A stretch of 64,000 bases of DNA, taken from positions 7,192,001 to 7,256,000 of the forward strand of contig NZ_CP192063.1 of the NCBI RefSeq assembly GCF_050942425.1. The letters run 5' to 3'. The notes below the pieces were generated by a model, which saw nothing but the letters and a program-made list of their open reading frames with translations, made no database searches and was not told the DNA's origin. Shown piece after piece: positions 14,504 through 22,630 of the stretch (position 1 is its first letter; each line of letters begins with the position of its first letter). This DNA is from Actinoallomurus sp050942425. Its GTDB lineage: Bacteria > Actinomycetota > Actinomycetes > Streptosporangiales > Streptosporangiaceae. A program made the translations under genes and the position numbers.

Positions 14504-15367
14504 ATGAGATCGACCCGATACGCCGAGCTTGGTGCCTTCCTTCGAGCCCGCCGCGAGCGCATCCGGCCGGCCGAAGCCGGGTTACCGGTCGGTCCTCGGC
14601 GCCGAGTGGCCGGCCTGCGCCGCGAGGAGGTCGCGCACCTCGCCGGCGCATCGGTCGACTACTACAACGAACTGGAGCGTGGCGCCGGCTCGCAACCGTC
14701 CGAGCAGATGCTGGCCGCCCTGGCGCGGGCCCTGCGGCTGAACGCCGACGAACGCGAGCACCTCTTTCACCTCGCCGATCGTCCGGTGCCGCGCGACGGC
14801 GGGCCGGCCTCGCACATCCATCCCGGCATGCTCGACCTGTTGGACCGGCTCGGTGCGACGCCAGCGCAGATCATCACCGACCTGCACGTCACGCTGGTGC
14901 AGAACCGGCTGGCGGTCGCGCTCTTCGGTGATCAGCGCCGCTTCCGAGGGCTTGAGGCGAGCCTGGTCTACCGTTGGTTCACCGATCCGGCCACCCGCGC
15001 CATCCATCCCGACGAGGACCACGAGGCGCATTCCCGCACGTTCGCCGCGGGACTGAGGGTCGCCGTCGGACGGCGGGACGCCCGGGATCCCGAGGCCACC
15101 TCGCTCGTCTCCGCGCTGCTCAACCGTTCTGCCGAGTTCGAGCGCCTTTGGCAGGAGCACACGATCGCGGTTCGCCAGGATGAGCGCAAACGTATCGTCC
15201 ACCCCCAGCTCGGCGTGCTCGACGTCAACTGCCTCAACCTGCTCAGCGAGAACGGTCGCCAACGGCTGCTCTGGTTCACCCCGGTCCCCGGCACCGACGC
15301 CGCCGACCTGCTCGAACTCCTCGCCGTCATCGGCGCCCACGAATTCTCCGACACACCAGGAAAGTGA
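14504..15367 (+). CDS. XRE/MmyB-type helix-turn-helix regulator
   Basis: A 287-aa regulator. Residues 1-80 form an XRE helix-turn-helix (GLRREEVAHLAGASVDYYNE, LERGAGSQPSEQMLAALARA). The rest matches the MmyB-like ligand-binding domain found in many actinomycete regulators (QNRLAVALFGDQRRFRGLEA; VYRWFTDPATRAIHP). These proteins usually repress a divergently transcribed oxidoreductase, and the SDR gene lies exactly there. Ligand unknown; proteins with this domain have been proposed to bind fatty acids. It starts at ATG 14504 without a strong ribosome binding site. Confidence 0.85.
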   Translation: MRSTRYAELGAFLRARRERIRPAEAGLPVGPRRRVAGLRREEVAHLAGASVDYYNELERGAGSQPSEQMLAALARALRLNADEREHLFHLADRPVPRDGGPASHIHPGMLDLLDRLGATPAQIITDLHVTLVQNRLAVALFGDQRRFRGLEASLVYRWFTDPATRAIHPDEDHEAHSRTFAAGLRVAVGRRDARDPEATSLVSALLNRSAEFERLWQEHTIAVRQDERKRIVHPQLGVLDVNCLNLLSENGRQRLLWFTPVPGTDAADLLELLAVIGAHEFSDTPGK

Positions 15368-15388
15368 TCTACCGGCGGAGCGCGCAAC

Positions 15389-16090
15389 TTATCCGGAGGT
15401 GTGGTCGAAGTGGAGTTTTGTGGTGATGCGGTATCGGTCGCCGCGGTAGGCGGATTGGGCGTATTCGATGGTGCGTCCGGTGTCGTCTTGGGTGGTGCGT
15501 TGGATGTGCATGATCGGGAAGTACGGGGGCACGTCGAGGAGGTCGGCTTGTTCGGGGTTGGTGACGCTGGGCTCTAGGGTCTGGACGGCTTGGGTGACGT
15601 TGATTCCGTACCGTTGCCGTAGTAGCTGGTAGAAGTTGCCGGTCTCCATGTCTTCTGGGGTGAGTCCGGGAACCAGCGCTGCCGGGAGTTCGAGGCGTTC
15701 GATCGCGATCGGTTCTGCGTCGACGAGTCGTACGCGTGTCACGCGCAGTACTTCGTCGTCGGGGTTGATGTTCAGTCGTGATGCTCGTGACCAGCCCGCT
15801 GGGGTGGTGGTGAAGTCGATTACGCGGCTGCTCCATGTGCCTTGGGCTGGTGGGGCTGCCAGGCCGGTGTTTCCTGAGAGTTCTTGTGTGATCTTTTGTG
15901 GGCTGGTGAAGGTGCCGCGGCCGTGGCGGCGGACCAGGAGGCCTGATTGGACGAGGTCGTCGATGGCGGCGCGGATGGTCGGGCGGGACACGCCCAGTGT
16001 CATGGCCAGTTCGCGTTCGGAGGCCAGGCTCGTTCCCGGGCTCGCGTTGTCGATGAAGTCGAGGATGTGGCGCCGAACCCGATCGCGTTT
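15389..16090 (-). repeat. Inverted duplicate, GntR copy 1
   Basis: This 702-bp block aligns without gaps to 22676-23377 on the opposite strand. The first 206 bp and roughly the last 125 bp are identical including third codon positions, whereas the middle differs at many synonymous sites. The pattern suggests duplication with later gene conversion. Confidence 0.85.
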
Positions 16091-16129
16091 GGCGGTGGGC
16101 GGACGGCGAGTCCCGTTGAGTGCGGTCAC
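15389..16129 (-). CDS. GntR family regulator, HutC/UTRA type (copy 1)
   Basis: A 246-aa regulator with an N-terminal GntR winged helix (SERELAMTLGVSRPTIRAAI; LVRRHGRGTF) and a C-terminal UTRA effector domain (ERLELPAALVPG; ETGNFYQLLRQRYGINVTQA; TIEYAQSAYRGDRY). The relation to DasR-type sugar regulators is inferred from its operon. Its GTG start at 16129 overlaps the stop of the GH20 gene by GTGA, so it is translationally coupled as the last gene of the SBP-permease-permease-GH20 operon. The last 702 bp are almost identical to the GntR gene at 22631-23377 in inverted orientation. It likely senses an amino sugar or oligosaccharide taken up by the operon's transporter. Confidence 0.9.
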   Translation of the reverse strand: MTALNGTRRPPTAKRDRVRRHILDFIDNASPGTSLASERELAMTLGVSRPTIRAAIDDLVQSGLLVRRHGRGTFTSPQKITQELSGNTGLAAPPAQGTWSSRVIDFTTTPAGWSRASRLNINPDDEVLRVTRVRLVDAEPIAIERLELPAALVPGLTPEDMETGNFYQLLRQRYGINVTQAVQTLEPSVTNPEQADLLDVPPYFPIMHIQRTTQDDTGRTIEYAQSAYRGDRYRITTKLHFDHTSG

Positions 16130-17649
16130 GCCGCGTCCCGCCCGGAGAGCGCGCCGAGCATCCGCAGACGTTCCCGGTGAACCGTCAGGCGGCCCTGGAA
16201 CTCCTCGTAGTCGCGCGCGCCCTCGCTCCACGCCGCCTCGGCCAGAGCGCACAGCCTCGGGAACGTCAGGTACCGGACGTGGTCCGGGGTCGGCATGAAC
16301 TCCGTCCACAGCTGCGCCTGGGTGCCCAGCACGCCGGGGCGGGCCCCATTGCCCGGATCGGCGACCGGCAGGCCGCCCGCGAGCGGGTCGAATCCGTACA
16401 CGTCGGCGACCGTGGTGACCACGCCGGGCTGGGCCGGTGGCTCGCCGGGCTGGATGCTCTGCGCGTAGTCCAGGTACGTCGACCGGTGCGGCGCCATGAT
16501 CACCTGGTGGCCGCGTTCGACCGAACGTACGCCGTGACGCGAGTCGCGCCAGGCGGTCAGGGTCATGTCGGCGGGGAGTTCGCCGTTCTGTTCCGCCTCG
16601 TCCCAGCAGACGGCGCGGCGGCCGTGCTCGGTCAGCGTCTCCTGCATCTGCCGCAGGAACCAGCCGTGCAACTGGGCCGGCGTCGTGAAGCCCAGCTCCG
16701 CAGCACGGCGGCGGGCCACCGGGCTGGCCTCCCACTGCGTGGTCGGGCACTCCTCGCCGCCGATGTGGACGTACCGGGACGGGAAGACCGAGACCGTCTG
16801 CGCCAGCACCGTGCGGCAGAACTCCAGCGCCTCGTCGTGCACCCCGAGGATGTCCTCGCTGATCCCCCAGCTCGTCCAGACCGGAAGGGTCACCTCGGGC
16901 CGGTTGCCCAGGTGAGGGTAGGCGGCCAGGAGCGCGCGGGCGTGGCCGGGCATCTCGATCTCCGGGACGATGGTCACGCCGCGGCGGGCCGCGTACGCCA
17001 CCAGGTCGCGCAGCCGGCGCTGGGAGTAGAAGCCGCCGTGCGGGACTCCGTCGAAACGCGTGCTGCCCGACGGGCCGACCATGGACTCCGAACGCCAGGC
17101 GCCCACCTCGGTCAGCCGCGGCAGCCCCTCGATCTCGATGCGCCAGCCCTGGTCGTCGGTCAGGTGGAGATGCAGCACGTTGAGCTTGTGCAGCGCGATC
17201 CGGTCGATGAGCTCCTCGAGGAACTCCGGCGGCATGTAGTGCCGCGCGACGTCGAGCATCACCCCCCGCCACGGCAGCCGCGGCGCGTCGCGCACGGTCA
17301 CGCACGGCCACCGCCACGCGTCCGCCGGGGCCGACGCCGGATCCAGCGCGGCCGGGGGCAGGAGCTGGCGCAGCGTCTGGACACCGTGGAAGAGCCCCGC
17401 CTCACCGGGCGCGGTCAGGAGGACCTCGTGTGGGGAGATCTCCAAGCGGTACCCCTCGTACGGGAGATCGGCCGGCGCGATCTCCACGCGGACGGCCGGT
17501 CCGTACGACGTGCGAGGCCGGTCGCCCAGGTAGCCGGCCAGAAGGTCGGCGGGGCGTGCGGCGCCCGGTCCGGCCGAGAGATGGAGGGCCGCGGGAATGG
17601 CGAACTCACCGGGGTGGACGGTGAATTCAGCGGGGCGAGGAATTATCAC
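16126..17649 (-). CDS. Beta-N-acetylhexosaminidase, GH20
   Basis: A 507-aa glycosidase expected to release terminal GlcNAc/GalNAc from oligosaccharides by substrate-assisted catalysis. An N-terminal GH20b-like domain (about 1-125) is followed by the TIM barrel starting at WRGVMLDVARHYMP. The active-site motif reads YVHIGGEECP, so the residues at 299-300 are Glu-Glu, where classical enzymes have Asp-Glu. There is no signal peptide, so the enzyme is probably cytoplasmic and acts on imported oligosaccharide. GTG 17649 follows AGAAAGG. It sits between the permease genes and GntR in the operon; 21 nt separate it from the upstream permease, and GTGA couples it to GntR. Confidence 0.88.
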   Translation of the reverse strand: MIIPRPAEFTVHPGEFAIPAALHLSAGPGAARPADLLAGYLGDRPRTSYGPAVRVEIAPADLPYEGYRLEISPHEVLLTAPGEAGLFHGVQTLRQLLPPAALDPASAPADAWRWPCVTVRDAPRLPWRGVMLDVARHYMPPEFLEELIDRIALHKLNVLHLHLTDDQGWRIEIEGLPRLTEVGAWRSESMVGPSGSTRFDGVPHGGFYSQRRLRDLVAYAARRGVTIVPEIEMPGHARALLAAYPHLGNRPEVTLPVWTSWGISEDILGVHDEALEFCRTVLAQTVSVFPSRYVHIGGEECPTTQWEASPVARRRAAELGFTTPAQLHGWFLRQMQETLTEHGRRAVCWDEAEQNGELPADMTLTAWRDSRHGVRSVERGHQVIMAPHRSTYLDYAQSIQPGEPPAQPGVVTTVADVYGFDPLAGGLPVADPGNGARPGVLGTQAQLWTEFMPTPDHVRYLTFPRLCALAEAAWSEGARDYEEFQGRLTVHRERLRMLGALSGRDAA

Positions 17650-17670
17650 GACAACCTTTCTCGAAAAGGC

Positions 17671-18516
17671 TTATCCCTTGACGGCCCCGGCGGTCATTCC
17701 GACGACCAGCCGGCGCTGGATGAGCATGAAGAAGACCACGATGGGCAGCGCGAACAACGTCGAGCCTGCGATCAACCCGCCATAATCGGTACCGATGTTG
17801 GTGGAGAACGACGCCAGCCATACCGGCAAGGTGTACCGGGACTGGTCCTTCATCATCACGTACGCGTAGATGTAGTCGTTCCAGGCGACGATGGATGAGA
17901 ATACGCTGGCGGCGATGATGCCCGGCATCACGAGCGGGAGCAGCACCTTGCGGATCACGGTGAACCGGCTCGCCCCGTCGACCATCGCGGCCTCTTCGAG
18001 CTCCACCGGTACGCCGTGCAGGAATCCGCGCATCACCCAGATCGTCAGAGGCAGCACGAACGCCGAATAGGTAACGATCAGCCCGATCAGGGTATCGAGC
18101 ATGTTCAGGCTCTTCATGCTCAGGAACAGCGGAATCAGCAGCGCCGGCCCAGGGATCATCTGGATCACCATGATCCCGATGAGGAATCCACGGCGCCCGA
18201 AGAAGCGAAAGCGCGTCAGTGCGGTCGCCGCGAGAAAGGCCACCGCGACGGACAGCGTCACGACCACTCCGGTGACGATGACGCTGTTGACGACGTAGTC
18301 GGCGAAATGCGGTTTGCGCAGGGCATCACCGAAATTAGCAAGGCTCAGCGGGAAGGGCAGGAACTTCGGCGTCGGTCTGAGCGTGTCACCGGACGGCTTG
18401 AGCGCCGTGTTGACCATCCAATAGACCGGGAACATCCAGACGGCGCAGAAAAGAACGGTTCCGATGTTCAGCGCGATGCGGGCCGGTCGGACTCTTCGCA
18501 CCCTGTCGTTTTTCAC
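17671..18516 (-). CDS. ABC sugar transporter permease (MalG/DasC-like)
   Basis: A 281-aa inner-membrane permease with about six hydrophobic segments. The EAA loop that docks the ATPase is EEAAMVDGASRFTVIRKVLL. It belongs to the CUT1 carbohydrate importer family and pairs with the permease encoded immediately upstream; GTG 18516 overlaps the upstream stop by GTGA. No ATPase gene is in the operon, consistent with actinomycete CUT1 systems that share a multitask ATPase of the MsiK type encoded elsewhere. Confidence 0.9.
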   Translation of the reverse strand: MKNDRVRRVRPARIALNIGTVLFCAVWMFPVYWMVNTALKPSGDTLRPTPKFLPFPLSLANFGDALRKPHFADYVVNSVIVTGVVVTLSVAVAFLAATALTRFRFFGRRGFLIGIMVIQMIPGPALLIPLFLSMKSLNMLDTLIGLIVTYSAFVLPLTIWVMRGFLHGVPVELEEAAMVDGASRFTVIRKVLLPLVMPGIIAASVFSSIVAWNDYIYAYVMMKDQSRYTLPVWLASFSTNIGTDYGGLIAGSTLFALPIVVFFMLIQRRLVVGMTAGAVKG

Positions 18517-19451
18517 GCGACTTCTCCCGCCCGCACCAATCGGCGCACGTAATACCACGTCAATGCCGTGAGAAGGACGGTCGCGAGGACGGCGATCGCG
18601 GCGCCCTGCCCGTACGACTGGCTCGCGAAGGCCCGGCGGAACGACCAGACGACGAGCGTGGTCGTCGCACCGTCCGGGCCGCCGCCGGTCAGCAGCCAAA
18701 TCTGGTTGAACACGTTGAAGTCCCAGATCACCGACAGGACGGTGACGAGCAGCAGGATCGGCCGCAGGAACGGCACCGTGATCACGCGGAAGCGCGTCCA
18801 GTACCCGGCGCCGTCGAGCGCGGCGGCCTCGTAGTAGTCGCCCGGGATCTGCGACAGCCCGGCGTACAGAGTGAGCGCGACGAACGGCACCGACTGCCAG
18901 ACCACGAGCAGCCAGACCAGCAGGAGCGCGGACACCGTGTGCGCGGTCCAGTCGTACTGCCCGAGCCGGAGCATCCAGTTGACCACGCCGTACGTCGGCT
19001 GGAACAGCCAGGTCCACAGCATCGTCGCGGCCACGCTCGGCACCGCCCAGGCCGCGATCAGGCAGAACGTGACCAGCGTCCGCATCCGCCGGCCCAGCGC
19101 ACGCATCGCCAGGGCGACGCCCGTGCCGATCAGGAGGGTGCCGCCCGCCATCGCGACGCAGACGAGCGCGGTACGGACCAGCATCGGGACGATCTCGTCG
19201 CCGTGGAGGACGGCGGTGTAGTTCGCGAACCCGATCCACCGCGTCCGGCCGCTGAACAGCGCCCGCAGCCCGTAGTCCTGGAAGGAGATCAGCACCAGCC
19301 GTACGAGCGGGTACCCGATGACCAGGGCGAGGACCAGCGCGGCCGGAGCCAGGAGCACGTACGGCAGCGCGGAGCGGCGGCGCCGGGCCCGGGGCTCGAC
19401 GGCCTCGGGCGCGACGGTCGCCCGCGTGGCCAAGGTTTCCATGCGTGTCAC
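18513..19451 (-). CDS. ABC sugar transporter permease (MalF/DasB-like)
   Basis: A 312-aa membrane protein with six predicted membrane helices and the EAA motif YEAAALDGAGYWTRFRVITV. It is the first permease of the CUT1 importer. GTG 19451 overlaps the stop of the binding-protein gene by GTGA, giving a continuous chain of overlaps through this operon; ATG 19442 is an alternative start. An Arg-rich cytoplasmic N-terminus (EPRARRRRSALPY) precedes the first helix. Together with the SBP and second permease it should import a di- or oligosaccharide. Confidence 0.9.
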   Translation of the reverse strand: MTRMETLATRATVAPEAVEPRARRRRSALPYVLLAPAALVLALVIGYPLVRLVLISFQDYGLRALFSGRTRWIGFANYTAVLHGDEIVPMLVRTALVCVAMAGGTLLIGTGVALAMRALGRRMRTLVTFCLIAAWAVPSVAATMLWTWLFQPTYGVVNWMLRLGQYDWTAHTVSALLLVWLLVVWQSVPFVALTLYAGLSQIPGDYYEAAALDGAGYWTRFRVITVPFLRPILLLVTVLSVIWDFNVFNQIWLLTGGGPDGATTTLVVWSFRRAFASQSYGQGAAIAVLATVLLTALTWYYVRRLVRAGEVA

Positions 19452-20764
19452 TGGGATGCGTTCAGCGCCTGGTTCAGGTGCTGATCGAAGGATTTCGCGG
19501 CGTCGGCGATCGGCGTCTTGCCGGTGGAGATGTCACCGAAGAAGGTCTGCAGCGACTTGTCGCTCTCGATCGTCGCCCAGCCGGGGCTCGCCGGCGTCGC
19601 GACGCTGCGCTTGGCCGCGAACGAGAACGCCTTGAACAGCTCCGGGCGCGACCCGGTGGTCTGGTCGATGAGCTGGGACGAGACCGGGGTCCAGCCGTCG
19701 ATCCCGTCGATCGCGCCCGTCTGTACGGCGGTACTGGTGGCGGCCTTGAGGTAGGCGAGGGCGAGGGCCTGATTCGGGCTCTTGGCCGCGATCCCCAGGT
19801 CCGAGCCGCCGAGGAAGACCGGTTGGCTGCTGCCTGCGCCGGCGCCGGGGAGCGGGAACGTGCCGAGCTGCCCCTTGAGGGACGGCTTGATCTTGAGGAT
19901 GGAGTTCACGCTGGTGTTGAGGATCGCTGAGGCCTTCTCCTGGGCGAAGATCGCGTTGTAGTCCGGGGTGAGGTTGAACAGGTTGCGCGAGGCGGGCGTG
20001 GAGTAGGTGTTCTGGAACTGCTTCCATGCCGCCAGCCCGCGCTGGGCCTGCGGCGATTCCAGCGCCCCGGTCCACTTGTCACCGTTCTTGGTGGCCAGCT
20101 CGCCGCCCGCGTCCCAGACGAATTGCACGCCGCCGAACCAGTACTGGCCCGGCATGTAGAACGCGGAGAAGTCCGGCGCCGGGTTGGCCGCCTTGATCTT
20201 GTCGAGGTCCGCGGTGAACTCCGCGAACGTGGCCGGCGGCTTGGTGACCCCGGCCTTGGACCAGATCTTCTTGTTGTAGATCACGGCACGCTCGGCCGCG
20301 AAGAGCGGCGCGGCGTACAGTCGGCCGCCGATCGTCGCGGGTCCGACCAGACCGGGCAGCCAGGTCTGCCCCTGCGCGAGGGTCTGCTGCACTGCGGAGA
20401 TGTCCGACAGACCTCCGGCGGCGGCGAACAGCGGGACGTCGGTGTTGCCGATCTCGAGCACGTCCGGCGGATTGTTCTGGGCCAGCGCAGTCGTGATCTT
20501 GGTGTTGATGTCGTCCCATTCCTGGGTCTGCACCTTCACCGAGGCGCCGGTGGCCTTGGTGAACTCGGTGTTGATCGCCTTGATCGCGACGTCGGACAGA
20601 TCGCCGTTCATGTACCAGACGGTGAGCGTCTTTCCGGTGCCGGAATCCGGCCCGGCGATCTTCGCGGCGGACCTGGAGGCGGTGCCGCCGTCTCCGCCGC
20701 ACGCGGTGGCAGTGCACGTGAGCGCGACGCTCGCCGCCAACGCGGCCGTAACACGTCTGTGCAT
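19448..20764 (-). CDS. Extracellular sugar-binding lipoprotein of ABC importer
   Basis: A 438-aa substrate-binding lipoprotein. The N-terminus MHRRVTAALAASVALTCTA ends in a lipobox-like TAC followed by GGDGG, as expected for membrane anchoring after Cys lipidation. The body has the CUT1 SBP pattern (LTVWYMNGD; FEITNTDVP-like VLEIGNTDVPLFAAAGGL; PVFLGGSDLGIAAKS). ATG 20764 is fixed by AGGAGGGATCGAC immediately upstream. It is the first gene of the leftward operon and delivers the oligosaccharide to the two permeases. Linkage to GH20 suggests a GlcNAc-containing ligand; linkage to the divergent CBM3-GH16 gene would instead suggest beta-glucan fragments. Confidence 0.88.
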   Translation of the reverse strand: MHRRVTAALAASVALTCTATACGGDGGTASRSAAKIAGPDSGTGKTLTVWYMNGDLSDVAIKAINTEFTKATGASVKVQTQEWDDINTKITTALAQNNPPDVLEIGNTDVPLFAAAGGLSDISAVQQTLAQGQTWLPGLVGPATIGGRLYAAPLFAAERAVIYNKKIWSKAGVTKPPATFAEFTADLDKIKAANPAPDFSAFYMPGQYWFGGVQFVWDAGGELATKNGDKWTGALESPQAQRGLAAWKQFQNTYSTPASRNLFNLTPDYNAIFAQEKASAILNTSVNSILKIKPSLKGQLGTFPLPGAGAGSSQPVFLGGSDLGIAAKSPNQALALAYLKAATSTAVQTGAIDGIDGWTPVSSQLIDQTTGSRPELFKAFSFAAKRSVATPASPGWATIESDKSLQTFFGDISTGKTPIADAAKSFDQHLNQALNASQ

Positions 20765-20850
20765 GTCGATCCCTCCTGGGTGGCCAGAGCTCACCGCTCC
20801 GGCGTCGGCCGGTCGCGCCCCCGTCGCTCGGTGCGCCAGATGGTGACACT

Positions 20851-20868
20851 TGTCCATTGGTCATGTCA
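20851..20868. promoter_or_regulatory. Operator-like motif, SBP side
   Basis: TGTCCATTGGTCATGTCA lies 87 nt upstream of the SBP start. It shares 14 of 18 positions with the motif at 21008-21025 and forms an imperfect inverted repeat of GGTCA around RTT. It is the best candidate site for one of the two neighbouring GntR proteins. Confidence 0.55.
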
Positions 20869-21007
20869 ATGATGGAAGATCGCCGAGGCTCAAGCCACCT
20901 GGGCCACAGCCTCTCTTGCCCCGTAAATTCGGCAAAAGCGCGGTGAACCAAGGGTTGACAAGCCGGTAGACGGGGTTCATCTTGATGGCCATCGGCCACC
21001 GCAGAAC

Positions 21008-21025
21008 TGACCGTTGGTCAGGTCT
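21008..21025. promoter_or_regulatory. Operator-like motif, GH16 side
   Basis: TGACCGTTGGTCAGGTCT contains the perfect inverted repeat CTGACC-GTT-GGTCAG (21007-21021). It lies 132 nt upstream of the CBM3-GH16 start and matches the motif on the SBP side, so both directions may be controlled by the same repressor. Confidence 0.55.
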
Positions 21026-21156
21026 CTGATCGTACGCGGCGTCTTCATTCGTCCGTGGGGGCACGCGCGCGTACGGTGCCGTCCGCCCGCGTCCGGCCGG
21101 CGCCCCGGCCGCGGGCGGCGGGGCCGATCGTGTCCGCCCGCCACGCAAGGAGAACC

Positions 21157-22557
21157 ATGCGGCTTCACCCCGCCCTCAGACGCCTCGCATCCGGACGTCG
21201 CCGCACCGCCCTGCTGACCGCCCTCGTCCTGTTCGGCGCCACCGTCATGACGGCCGGCCTCCTCACCGGCGGCCCGGCCCAGGCGGCCTCGAGCCTCCAA
21301 CTGCAGTACCGGACGACCGAGACAGGAGCCACCGCCGGGGACATCGAGCCCTGGTTCCAGGTCGTCAACACCGGCTCGTCGTCCGCGTCGCTGTCCGGCG
21401 TCACGATCCGCTACTACTTCAGCGCCGACACGACCGTCCCGTACGTCTTCACCTGCGAATGGGCGGTGATCGGCTGCTCCAACATCTCCGGTACGGTCGG
21501 CGCGCTGAGCGGCGGCCCGGCAACGGCCGACCACTACGTGGAGGTGGCCTTCGGGTCGGGCGCCGGCTCGCTGGCGCCCGGCGCCTCAACCGGCGACCTG
21601 CAGCTACGGCTCAACCGGCAGGACTGGCAGCAGGTGAACCAGGCCAACGACTACTCGTTCAAGAACCAGACCTCGTACGGCTCGTCCGACACCGTCACCC
21701 TGTCGGTGAACGGCACCGTCGTCTCCGGGACCGCCCCGGGCGGGACCTCCACGCCGCCGACGTCACCGCCGCCGAGCGGCAGCGGCGTCCTGTTCGACGA
21801 CTTCCACTACACCGGCCCCACCGATCCGAACCTCGGCGCGCACGGCTGGTCGATCCGCACGGGCGGGGGCGGCCCGGGCATTCAGGGCACCTGGTCGGCG
21901 AACGCCTTCAGCTTCCCGTCGGACTCCACCGCCCAGGGCGGCAACGTCATGAACCTGGCGGCGACCACCGACGGCACGACCAACGGAACCACCCAGGCCG
22001 AGATCGACACGGTCCAGCGCAAGTTCTTCGAGGGCACGTACGCGGCTCGTGTGTACTTCAACGACGCCCCGACCACGGGTCCGAACGGCGACCATGTCAA
22101 CGAGACCTTCTACACGATCACGCCGGACGACTCGCTCTACAGCGAACTCGACAACGAGTACCTGCCGAACGGCGGCTGGGGCGCGCCCGGCCCGACGCTG
22201 TACACGACCACCTGGTACAGCGCCGACGCCATGGACCGGCAGACGCACAATGTCATCTCCAGCCTGCAGGGCTGGCACACGCTGCAGATGACCGTGGCGG
22301 GCGGCACCGTGACGTACTACGTCGACGGCAACGTCTACTTCTCCACCACGGGCAAGTACTACCCGCGAGAGAAGATGACCATCGACTTCAACGAGTGGTT
22401 CATCGACCTCCCGTTCAGCGGTGCGCGCACGTGGAACGAGAAGGTCAACTGGGTGTACTACAACGCGTCCGGCGCACTCACGCCGGCGCAGGTCACCAGC
22501 GCCGTGAACGGTTACTACAGCGCGGGCACCCACTTCACCGACACCGTCCCGAACTGA
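21157..22557 (+). CDS. Secreted CBM3-GH16-type glycoside hydrolase
   Basis: A 466-aa extracellular enzyme. A long signal peptide (residues 1-46, ending GGPAQAASS) is followed by a family 3 carbohydrate-binding module (LQLQYRTTETGATAGDIEPW; AVIGCSNISGTV; SLAPGASTGDLQLRLN; ANDYSFKNQTSYGSS), a Pro/Ser/Thr linker near residue 200, and a concanavalin-like domain. Glu330-x-Asp332-x-Glu334 in SELDNEYLP fits the ExDxE catalytic motif of GH16. CBM3 normally binds cellulose or chitin surfaces; the bond cleaved is unknown. ATG 21157 follows AAGGAG. It diverges from the importer/GH20 operon, suggesting extracellular attack followed by uptake, and ends at a strong hairpin. Confidence 0.85.
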   Translation: MRLHPALRRLASGRRRTALLTALVLFGATVMTAGLLTGGPAQAASSLQLQYRTTETGATAGDIEPWFQVVNTGSSSASLSGVTIRYYFSADTTVPYVFTCEWAVIGCSNISGTVGALSGGPATADHYVEVAFGSGAGSLAPGASTGDLQLRLNRQDWQQVNQANDYSFKNQTSYGSSDTVTLSVNGTVVSGTAPGGTSTPPTSPPPSGSGVLFDDFHYTGPTDPNLGAHGWSIRTGGGGPGIQGTWSANAFSFPSDSTAQGGNVMNLAATTDGTTNGTTQAEIDTVQRKFFEGTYAARVYFNDAPTTGPNGDHVNETFYTITPDDSLYSELDNEYLPNGGWGAPGPTLYTTTWYSADAMDRQTHNVISSLQGWHTLQMTVAGGTVTYYVDGNVYFSTTGKYYPREKMTIDFNEWFIDLPFSGARTWNEKVNWVYYNASGALTPAQVTSAVNGYYSAGTHFTDTVPN

Positions 22558-22569
22558 ATTCAGGCAGGC

Positions 22570-22603
22570 CCCGGGCCGTACGACGACTCTCGTACGGCCC
22601 GGG
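22570..22603. terminator. Terminator hairpin after CBM3-GH16 gene
   Basis: A perfect 13-bp stem (CCCGGGCCGTACG at 22570-22582 with 22591-22603) encloses an 8-nt loop 13 nt after the stop codon. There is no U-tract, which is usual in actinomycetes. Confidence 0.8.
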
Positions 22604-22630
22604 CGGCCGTCTTGTTGAGACCATGGGGCC

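Larger units (their letters stand above)
20765..21156. promoter_or_regulatory. Divergent promoter region of the oligosaccharide locus
   Basis: These 392 nt separate the SBP operon (left) from the CBM3-GH16 gene (right). They contain two copies of a GGTCA-type inverted-repeat motif, annotated separately, and a TTGACA at 20955-20960 on the + strand. No gene is supported here. Confidence 0.6.
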
